From positions 1 through 11,723 of the forward strand of contig JBOHVS010000046.1 in assembly GCA_050735975.1 (NCBI GenBank): a stretch of DNA of 11,723 nt, read 5' to 3'. The position numbers were made by a program, and so were the translations under genes. The notes beneath the pieces are model-generated. The model saw only the letters and a program-made list of their open reading frames with translations. It ran no database searches and was not told the origin of the DNA. Each line of letters starts with the position of its first letter. The stretch's first letter is position 1. This stretch comes from DATMBL01 sp050735975 (GTDB lineage Bacteria > Desulfobacterota > Binatia > UBA9968). Positions 6,717-11,723 of this stretch are shown here, in pieces.

Positions 6717-6803
6717 TTAGGTTCAGGCTGAGGTTGAGGCTAAGCGAGTTCGAAATTTGAGGTTCGAGGTTCGAAACTTAAACTGAACCTAAACCTGAGC
6801 CTG
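6717..6803. repeat. Low-complexity inverted/direct repeat element between convergent genes
   Basis: The outer arms TTAGGTTCAG (6717-6726) and CTGAACCTAA (6783-6792) are perfect 10-base complements. A second overlapping pair, CAGGCTGAGG (6724-6733) and CCTGAGCCTG (6794-6803), matches at nine of ten positions. The centre carries a tandem seven-base repeat GAGGTTC-GAGGTTC (6759-6772) and two TTCGAA palindromes (6749-6754 and 6770-6775). AGGTT occurs four times on the plus strand. Lying between the converging trmI and deacetylase-like genes, it may act as a bidirectional transcription terminator or be a copy of a dispersed intergenic repeat. No U-tract follows the outer stem. Confidence 0.55.
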
Positions 6804-6830
6804 CCTTGGGTGTAGACTCGACCGCGTTTC

Positions 6831-7697
6831 TCACGGATAGCCCTTTTGCAGCCACCACTCGGCGATTTCGATCCGGCGGGCGAACCATACCTTGGGAAAG
6901 CCTTTGGCGTACTTGATGAACTCGTCGATGATCTTGGCCCGGAACGGGATACCGGAGACAAAGGGGTGAAGATTGAACGCAAAGAATTTCGGCGCTCCCT
7001 GCTCGCCCTCCCAGTAGAGATAGTCGAACTGGTCCTTCATGATCTGCAATAGGTCTCTCGGCGTCCGGCCGGTGCCATACGTAGAGTAGTCGTTGCAACC
7101 GGGCACGTTATAGGGAACCACGACGACTTTTCGACCGCCCGCCTCGACGATATAGGGATTGTCGCTGTTCAGAGGATCCGCCCACCAAACAAACCCCGCC
7201 TCCGCAACCAGATCCAAAGTGTTAGGGGTCGAAGCGTGGCCCGGGGAAAGATATCCGGTGGGTTTTTGCCCCAGGACCTTTTCAAAGGCCGCTACCGTCT
7301 TCTGGATCGATTCCCGCTCCTGTTCTTTGGTGTACATGAAGGAATATTCATGCTCATAACTTTCGGAAGAGAATTCATGGCCCTGCGCCTTGAATTCCCT
7401 GCATTCCTCCGGAAACTGCTCCACCTTCAAACCGTTCATCAGAAAGGTCAACTTGAGGTTATGGCGGTCGAAGAGATCCAGTATCCTCCAGATCCCGACA
7501 CGGTCGCCGTATTCCCGTTCCGTCACTAGCGCCATATTCTGCTTAAAAACCGCCTTCGGTGGTGGAATGGTGGCGCCGCCTTGGCGCTGGAGCGATTCAT
7601 GAGTTGCGAAGTTCTCCGGCCAAACCTCCCACGGCACAATGAAGGTCACACAGATCTTGGCTTTGTCGGGCCATTCTGTCGGTCTTGGTCTCCCCAT
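6831..7697 (-). CDS. Polysaccharide deacetylase-like protein (NodB/PuuE-type fold) with altered metal motif
   Basis: A 288-residue member of the carbohydrate esterase 4/NodB superfamily, closest by eye to the PuuE-type branch. Family features are RILDLFDRHNLKLTFLMNG (71-89), GHEFSSESYEH (106-116), GYLSPGH (148-154), LDLVAEAGFVWWAD (161-174) and FNLHPFVSGIPFR (241-253), which resembles the HPxxxGRPxR motif of that branch. Two canonical positions differ. The metal-binding His-x3-His motif reads E-S-Y-E-H, so Glu112 replaces the first histidine. The usual TFDD-like motif 1 reads TFIVPWEVW. It may use other ligands, have a different substrate, or be non-hydrolytic. There is no signal peptide, so it is probably cytoplasmic. 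The ATG is supported by AGAGGG about nine bases upstream. It lies 74 bases downstream of the glycosyltransferase on the same strand, probably the last gene of that operon. Confidence 0.85.
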   Translation of the reverse strand: MGRPRPTEWPDKAKICVTFIVPWEVWPENFATHESLQRQGGATIPPPKAVFKQNMALVTEREYGDRVGIWRILDLFDRHNLKLTFLMNGLKVEQFPEECREFKAQGHEFSSESYEHEYSFMYTKEQERESIQKTVAAFEKVLGQKPTGYLSPGHASTPNTLDLVAEAGFVWWADPLNSDNPYIVEAGGRKVVVVPYNVPGCNDYSTYGTGRTPRDLLQIMKDQFDYLYWEGEQGAPKFFAFNLHPFVSGIPFRAKIIDEFIKYAKGFPKVWFARRIEIAEWWLQKGYP

Positions 7698-7771
7698 CGT
7701 TTCGCCCTCTTTCTATTGCGAATTTTCAAGCCGCCGGGCGCATCGCAAGTTTTCACCGTCAAGTTTAGGCC

Positions 7772-8482
7772 TTACTCCGCCAAGCGGAACCGGATCAGAT
7801 AGAACAGGGCGGCAACACCATCTTTCCAGGTGATCTTTTTACCCTCTGCATAAGTCCGGCCGTGATATGAAATAGGCACTTCATAGAACCGGCGCTGTCT
7901 TTTAGCCAGCTTCATGGTGATCTCCGGTTCGAAACCGAAGCGGTTTGATTTGAGCTCGATGTCCTTGAGAACTTCCGCGCGAAATACTTTGTAGCCAACC
8001 TCCATATCGGAAAGATTCAGGTTGGTCAACATATTGGATATGAAGGTCAGCGCCTGATTTCCTATATAGTGCCAAAAGAACAAAACCCGGTGCGCGCCGC
8101 CGCCGTAAAAGCGGGTGCCATAAACAACGTCGGCAAGGCCGGTTTGGATGGGTTCCAGCAGGTTTGGGTAGTCTTTCGGATCATATTCCAGGTCCGCGTC
8201 CTGTACGATGACCACGTCACCTGTAACATGACCCAGAGCGGTTTTGATCGCCGCGCCTTTGCCTTGATTTTGCGGCTGGAGAAAGACCTTGATTTCGGTC
8301 AGCGGATCGTTTGCGCGCCTGCTTTCTTCTTGTAAGCGGGTCAGGATCTCACGACTGCCATCCTGCGAGCCATCATCGACAAGAATGATCTCTTTGGGAT
8401 GTTGGACTGCGCGGACGCGGCGCACCACCTCTTCCAGTGTGCGCTCTTCGTTATACACCGGAATCAGCACCGAGAGCTTCAC
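7772..8482 (-). CDS. Family 2 glycosyltransferase (dolichyl/polyprenyl-phosphate mannosyltransferase-like)
   Basis: A 236-residue GT-A fold enzyme expected to move a sugar from a nucleotide donor to an acceptor such as a polyprenyl phosphate. It begins directly with the domain (KLSVLIPVYNEERTLEEVV), then EIILVDDGSQDGS, NQGKGAAIKTAL, the metal-binding VIVQDADLEYDPKDY and VVYGTRF. The C-terminal half has MEVGYKVFRAEVL, RFGFEPEITMKLAKR and EVPISYHGRTYAEGKKI, as in DPM1-like proteins and many undecaprenyl-phosphate glycosyltransferases. No membrane helices are present. The frame is open to 8698, but that part is antisense to the PAC2 gene. GTG 8482 is chosen because it forms a GTGA overlap with the PAC2 stop, implying translational coupling. 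Donor and acceptor are unknown. Mannose is conceivable given the GDP-mannose pyrophosphorylase 2 kb away, but that is inference. Confidence 0.92.
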   Translation of the reverse strand: MKLSVLIPVYNEERTLEEVVRRVRAVQHPKEIILVDDGSQDGSREILTRLQEESRRANDPLTEIKVFLQPQNQGKGAAIKTALGHVTGDVVIVQDADLEYDPKDYPNLLEPIQTGLADVVYGTRFYGGGAHRVLFFWHYIGNQALTFISNMLTNLNLSDMEVGYKVFRAEVLKDIELKSNRFGFEPEITMKLAKRQRRFYEVPISYHGRTYAEGKKITWKDGVAALFYLIRFRLAE

Positions 8483-9264
8483 TGCTCGAATTCGCGTTTC
8501 TTGAGTTCGCGCACGTAGGCGGAGAGTTTTGGGTCGGCGTTGACCGCTTCGTTGATTTTGGCTTGAAAATCGGCGGCCGCCCGCTCCAGTGGGGTCGTGT
8601 CCAATCGGACCCCAATCCATTGCGTGAGCCGAAGCAGGATGGCCAACGTTCCTCTCGGATTCGGGGTGGCGGAGAGATAATGGGGCAGTGCAGCCCACAG
8701 GCTCATGTTCGGAACGCCGGCCCGCCTGCAGGCATCACTCAACACACCGATAATGCCCGTCGGTCCTTGATACCGGGAGGGCATGAGATCGAGCTCCTCC
8801 ATGAGTTTTGGGTCGCTGGAAAATCCGGTGAGGGACACGGGACGCGTGTAAAGCACCTCGTCCAGGTAGGCTCCTAATGTGACCACCATGCCAATCTGGC
8901 ACTCGCTCACGAAACGAAGCATAGTCTCCGTAAACGTCCGCCAGCGCAGCTGCGGCTCGATGCCGATGCCGAGCACGTAATCTCGATCCACGGCAAGGCC
9001 GCTGCCATGATAGAAGTCGTAGGACGGCCAGTGGATCTCCCGGACCTTGCTTTCGGTCAATCGAACCACCGGCCGTTGCATTGAGAAATCGTAAAACTCT
9101 TCAGGATCGATGCTGGCGAACTTATTCGCCAGCAGCTGATCCGACATGTAGCGAACCGCCGTCGTAGCTGAAGCTCCCGCGTCGCTCCAGCCGCCGAATG
9201 AGAGAAGCAGGACAGGATTCCTTAATTGCGGACGGTTCTCGAAAACCAGAGGATCGGAACTCAT
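8479..9264 (-). CDS. PAC2 family protein
   Basis: A 261-residue protein of the PAC2 superfamily, named for a eukaryotic proteasome-assembly chaperone. Bacterial members have no settled biochemical role. Recognised from NPVLLLSFGGWSDAGASATTAV (16-37, split over the first strand and loop), the central VVTLGAYLDEVLYTRPV preceding TGFSSDP, the GPTGIIGVLSDACRRAGVPN segment, and SLWAALPHYLSATPNPRGTLAIL. It has no signal peptide or membrane segment. It is the first gene of a minus-strand operon and overlaps the glycosyltransferase start by four bases (GTGA). No proteasome genes are visible nearby, so a proteasome role is not supported by context. The ATG at 9264 has only a weak Shine-Dalgarno-like AAGA upstream, within an AT-rich palindrome (9274-9288). 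Confidence 0.88.
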   Translation of the reverse strand: MSSDPLVFENRPQLRNPVLLLSFGGWSDAGASATTAVRYMSDQLLANKFASIDPEEFYDFSMQRPVVRLTESKVREIHWPSYDFYHGSGLAVDRDYVLGIGIEPQLRWRTFTETMLRFVSECQIGMVVTLGAYLDEVLYTRPVSLTGFSSDPKLMEELDLMPSRYQGPTGIIGVLSDACRRAGVPNMSLWAALPHYLSATPNPRGTLAILLRLTQWIGVRLDTTPLERAAADFQAKINEAVNADPKLSAYVRELKKREFEQ

Positions 9265-9273
9265 ACCATAGTG

Positions 9274-9288
9274 ATCTTAACATAAGAT
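9274..9288. promoter_or_regulatory. Short perfect palindrome upstream of the PAC2 gene
   Basis: ATCTTA-ACA-TAAGAT is a perfect six-base inverted repeat with a three-base centre, ending ten bases upstream of the PAC2 start codon. It is much more AT-rich than its surroundings and overlaps any leftward -10 element here (TATGTT on the minus strand). An operator for a dimeric repressor of the PAC2 operon is possible. The regulator is unknown. Confidence 0.3.
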
Positions 9289-9393
9289 AACCTGGCCGCT
9301 CCAGAGCAAATTTAGGACCCTGTTCCGTCGATAAGGGACGCTTACTTCGTTGTCGCGGCGGCCCCGCATCCTCACGTACTGCCGATGGGCGCT

Positions 9394-9470
9394 CAGGTAG
9401 GAGCCCTTGGCTCCAGTCCTCGCAACGGGACGTATCTCAAATGGCAGCTTTCAGATAATTTGAGATCTGA
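9394..9470 (+). promoter_or_regulatory. Cluster of hairpins and inverted repeats upstream of the HTH/PBP regulator and mod genes
   Basis: Four inverted repeats occur in succession. GGAGCC-CTT-GGCTCC (9400-9414) is perfect with a three-base loop. GTCC (9416-9419) pairs with GGAC (9428-9431). ATCTCAAAT (9434-9442) is a perfect nine-base complement of ATTTGAGAT (9458-9466). TCAGAT (9451-9456) is a perfect complement of ATCTGA (9465-9470) and overlaps the third, so the last two are mutually exclusive if folded in RNA. A consensus TTGACA follows at 9515-9520 but lacks a good -10 at the right distance. The cluster sits 65 bases before the regulator start and could be an operator for the regulator or an RNA switch. 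It does not obviously match the molybdenum-cofactor riboswitch as I remember it. Confidence 0.4.
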
Positions 9471-9534
9471 ACTTTCTTCGTCTGAAATCCCGAAGGCCAT
9501 ACCCCCGGGTTGGCTTGACAGGAACAACCAGTCA

Positions 9535-10716
9535 ATGATAGCTGACAATATGTTAAGTATTATGGCCAACCGCGATCTCGAAACCCGGCAGCATCAGACC
9601 GAAATCGACAACCGTTTGCGGGAGAAACGCCAGTCGTTGGGTCTGTCTCAAAAGCGGCTGGCAACTATGTCGGGCATCACGCGGCAGGCGGTTTGCGCTG
9701 TAGAGGCTAATCAGTACTATCCCGCCACATTGGTCGCGCTTCGGCTGGCGCGGGCGCTGCGCTGCAGAGTTGAGGACTTGTTCAGCATCCGTGCCGGGGG
9801 CGAGATTATCGGCGGCGAGCTAATCGGTTCGCTGCCCAAAAGCGCTACCAGGGTCCGCGCTCAAGTAACACAAGTAGGCGAACGATTGCTGGTCCGTCCG
9901 CTGGATGGCGCGGGGGAGCTGAGCAGCCTAACGGCAACCGCTGACGGTGTGATTGTCGAACGCGGGCCGGGACACAGCCGGGTGAAAGTTCGGCTGCTTA
10001 AAGATCCCGAGAGTCTGAAACGGAAAATCGTGGTCGCCGGATGCGATCCGGCGATGTTTCTTGCGGCCGGGCATATGAGCAACCGGGACAAAGAGACTCT
10101 AGTGCCCTCGCTCATGGGTAGCAGTGTCGCCATCGGCGCCCTTAAACGGGGCGAGGTTCACGCGGCAGGCGTCCATTTGGTGGATCAGCGGTCCGGAGCG
10201 TGGAACCTTCCCGATCTGCACCGCAGCCTCAAGCATATGAACTGTCTCGTCGTCACCTTCGCTCATTGGGAGGAAGGGCTGATTGTCGCCCAGGGGAATC
10301 CAAAAAACATCCGCGCAGTTTCTGATCTGGCACGCTCAACGCTCAGGATCGTAAACCGTGAAACCGGCTCAGGGGCGCGGCGCCTGCTTGATCGACAGCT
10401 CGGAAATGGCGGGATCAAGCCTGCGCGAGTCGCAGGTTACAAGGATGAGGTGCTATCTCATCTTGAGGTGGCCTCTCGAATCAAAGCCGGAATCGCCGAT
10501 GCCGGGGTCGGCGTCCGGGCGGCGGCATCAATCTCGGGTCTGGATTTCATTCCGCTGCAACGCGAGCGCTACGATCTGGTCATTCCCAAGCAGCATTACG
10601 AGACGCTCCCAGGATTGAGAACACTTCTCGATATCATCGTTAGTAAGCCCTTTAGAGACGAGCTTGAGGCGCTAGGCGGTTACGACACGCGCGAAACCGG
10701 TAGAGTCGTGGCATGA
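9535..10716 (+). CDS. One-component regulator: XRE-type HTH fused to a PBP-like ligand-binding domain
   Basis: A 394-residue fusion. Residues about 26-85 form an XRE/Cro helix-turn-helix (NRLREKRQSLGLSQKRLATM, then SGITRQAVCAVEANQYYPA, ending CRVEDLFSI). Residues about 160-380 resemble the PBP_like domain (relatives of periplasmic oxyanion-binding proteins), including VAIGALKRGEVHAAGVHLVD, FAHWEEGLIVAQGNP, RETGSGARRLLDRQL and ASRIKAGIADAGVGVRAAA. There is no signal peptide, so the binding-protein fold is cytoplasmic and probably senses a ligand. Placed 61 bases upstream of modA on the same strand, it most likely senses molybdate or tungstate and controls the mod genes, possibly itself too. 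This is inference from context. The start is uncertain: ATG 9535 (AGGA 11 bases upstream), ATG 9550 and ATG 9562 are all possible. The frame also opens at 9385, but those codons run through the inverted-repeat cluster. Confidence 0.88.
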   Translation: MIADNMLSIMANRDLETRQHQTEIDNRLREKRQSLGLSQKRLATMSGITRQAVCAVEANQYYPATLVALRLARALRCRVEDLFSIRAGGEIIGGELIGSLPKSATRVRAQVTQVGERLLVRPLDGAGELSSLTATADGVIVERGPGHSRVKVRLLKDPESLKRKIVVAGCDPAMFLAAGHMSNRDKETLVPSLMGSSVAIGALKRGEVHAAGVHLVDQRSGAWNLPDLHRSLKHMNCLVVTFAHWEEGLIVAQGNPKNIRAVSDLARSTLRIVNRETGSGARRLLDRQLGNGGIKPARVAGYKDEVLSHLEVASRIKAGIADAGVGVRAAASISGLDFIPLQRERYDLVIPKQHYETLPGLRTLLDIIVSKPFRDELEALGGYDTRETGRVVA

Positions 10717-10777
10717 CCACCGGCGAGAGAAGATCGAACCGTTGCCAGATGCGAACGCGACAGGATCTGTGGAAAAA

Positions 10778-11554
10778 ATGTCTCGACTAGAAAGAATTCA
10801 AAAGCTATCAGCCGTGGTCGTGGTATCTTTTCTTCTGGCGTGCGCTCATACGCGGGCGAGAGCGGACGAAATCTTCGTTTCGGCCGCGGCGAGCCTGACG
10901 GATGTCCTCAAAGAGATCGGTAGCTCGTATCAGTCGAGATCTAAACATACGCTGCAATTTAATTTTGGTCCGTCCAGTGGACTGGCGCGGCAGATAGAAG
11001 AAGGAGCGCCGGTGGATCTTTTCTTCTCCGCAGACTTGAGACAAATGGGTAACCTGGAGAAAAATGGTCGCCTTGAGCCGGGTACGCGGAAAAACCTGCT
11101 TTCGAACCAGCTGGTCATTATCGTTCCTGCTGATTCGCGTGTCGCCGTTGCCTCTCCCAAAGACTTGCTCAAGCCCGCAGTCAAACGGATTGCCCTGGCC
11201 GAGCCGTCATCGGTTCCGGTGGGCGTTTATAGCAAAAAATACCTGGAAGACGAAAAACTCTGGGACAAAATTGAGGAAAAGATCGTTCCTGTCCTGGATG
11301 TGCGGGCTACTCTGGCGTCGGTAGAGGCAGGGAACGTCGAGGCGGGATTCGTTTATCGCACCGACGCGGCCATCTCAAAGAAGGTCAAGATCGCGTATGA
11401 AGTACCGGTTGAAAAAGGGCCAAAGATCACTTATCCGGTCGCCATCGTCAAGGAATCGAAGAAAAAGAAAGCGGCTCGGGACTTCATGAATTTCGTTCTG
11501 AGTTCAGTTGGAAAAAAGGCGTTCCGAAAATACGGGTTTGTTGTCCTTGACTAG
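10778..11554 (+). CDS. modA: Molybdate ABC transporter substrate-binding protein
   Basis: Captures molybdate (and usually tungstate) in the periplasm and delivers it to the ModBC importer. After an exported leader comes the family signature DEIFVSAAASLTDVLKEIG (30-48). FNFGPSSGLARQIEEGAPVD follows, whose serines line the oxyanion site, then LFFSAD, LVIIVPADS, IALAEPSSVPVGVYSKKYLE, ATLASVEAGNVEAGFVYRTDA and a C-terminal KKAARDFMNFVLSS with GKKAFRKYGF. The leader LSAVVVVSFLLACAHTRARA can be read two ways: a lipobox LLAC (Cys22, lipoprotein) or signal peptidase I cleavage after ARA. I chose ATG 10778 (258 residues, GGA close upstream) because it begins at the positively charged n-region. TTG 10742 in frame would add 12 residues. 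It follows the regulator and precedes modB, forming a mod operon. Confidence 0.94.
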   Translation: MSRLERIQKLSAVVVVSFLLACAHTRARADEIFVSAAASLTDVLKEIGSSYQSRSKHTLQFNFGPSSGLARQIEEGAPVDLFFSADLRQMGNLEKNGRLEPGTRKNLLSNQLVIIVPADSRVAVASPKDLLKPAVKRIALAEPSSVPVGVYSKKYLEDEKLWDKIEEKIVPVLDVRATLASVEAGNVEAGFVYRTDAAISKKVKIAYEVPVEKGPKITYPVAIVKESKKKKAARDFMNFVLSSVGKKAFRKYGFVVLD

Positions 11555-11574
11555 GATCCGAGGGAATCCGTCGT

Positions 11575-11723
11575 TTGCTGTTGTTCTCGATTGACGCTTG
11601 GCAGATCACCTTTTTTTCCCTTGCTGTCGGCTTAGGCAGCACTCTCCTCATTCTGCCTTTTGGAATCGCCGTTGCCTGGCTCTTCGCCCGTAAGGAATGG
11701 CCCTTAAAGAGTGTGGTGGAGAC
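11575..11723 (+). CDS. modB: Molybdate ABC transporter permease, N-terminal fragment
   Basis: The beginning of the ModB inner-membrane permease, cut by the right window edge after about 49 codons. The visible protein reads LLLFSIDAWQITFFSLAVGL followed by GSTLLILPFGIAVAWLFARKEWPLKSVVE. This gives one membrane helix and the characteristic first cytoplasmic loop of ModB proteins (AWLFARKEWPLKSVVE resembles the usual AWLLARRRFPGK region). The start is inferred as TTG 11575 because GAGGGA (11560-11565) precedes it by nine bases. TTG 11581 is an alternative. It starts 20 bases after the modA stop, so the two are surely cotranscribed. The ATP-binding subunit ModC, or a fused ModBC, would be expected just beyond the window. 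Confidence 0.85.
   Translation, partial: MLLFSIDAWQITFFSLAVGLGSTLLILPFGIAVAWLFARKEWPLKSVVE

Noticed and set aside
8483..8698. Extended N-terminus of the glycosyltransferase
   Set aside because: These codons overlap the PAC2 coding sequence in another frame. GTG 8482 gives a GTGA overlap and starts exactly at the GT2 domain.
9360..9435. tRNA-like segment (GGCTCCAGTCC resembling a T-arm, then GGGACG)
   Set aside because: No matching acceptor 5' strand, no D-arm and no five-base T-stem could be found, so it is not a tRNA gene.
9385..9534. Upstream start at ATG 9385 for the HTH/PBP regulator
   Set aside because: It has no Shine-Dalgarno, the added residues precede the HTH without family similarity, and the stretch contains several inverted repeats typical of non-coding leader DNA. 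It is not fully excluded.
1..11723. CRISPR arrays, insertion sequences, phage genes, toxin-antitoxin or other defence systems
   Set aside because: No regularly spaced direct repeats, transposase or integrase motifs, or defence-type domains were seen on either strand.

Overview
The window looks like chromosomal DNA of a Gram-negative bacterium. An outer-membrane MlaA homologue requires a Gram-negative envelope. The DUF4416-coaBC pair, a prokaryotic TrmI and a PAC2 protein together suggest a deltaproteobacterium-like lineage (Desulfobacterota, Binatia or a neighbouring uncultured phylum). That placement is inference from gene content and was not tested by a search. Genes are densely packed on both strands, starts are often GTG or TTG, and base composition is moderately GC-rich with no obvious foreign island.

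Layout, left to right. (1) 12-1779, minus: coaBC (coenzyme A synthesis) followed after one base by a DUF4416 gene. (2) 1780-2116: non-coding, with a long-range inverted repeat. (3) 2117-2944, plus: an MlaA/VacJ-family protein without the usual lipobox cysteine. (4) 2945-3359: non-coding, ending in a candidate promoter and a strong leader hairpin. (5) 3360-3719, plus: an unrecognised small protein with a four-cysteine zinc-ribbon pattern. It converges on an RluA-type pseudouridine synthase (3716-4687, minus), and the two stop codons share one CTAG. (6) 4736-6711, plus: a GDP-mannose pyrophosphorylase (manC type) and a tRNA m1A58 methyltransferase (trmI). (7) 6717-6803: a low-complexity inverted repeat between converging genes. 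(8) 9264-6831, minus: a probable operon of a PAC2 protein, a family 2 glycosyltransferase (GTGA overlap) and a polysaccharide-deacetylase-like protein. (9) 9265-9534: a leader rich in hairpins and inverted repeats. (10) 9535 to the end, plus: a molybdate locus with an HTH/PBP-like regulator, modA and the beginning of modB, cut by the window edge.

Most genes are core metabolism, RNA modification or transport. I see no CRISPR array, transposase, phage gene, rRNA or credible tRNA, and no convincing new multi-gene system. The places most worth a second look are the one-component HTH/PBP regulator with its structured leader, the PAC2-glycosyltransferase-deacetylase operon with its altered metal-site motif, the zinc-ribbon ORFan with its leader hairpin, the cysteine-free MlaA, and two intergenic inverted-repeat elements.
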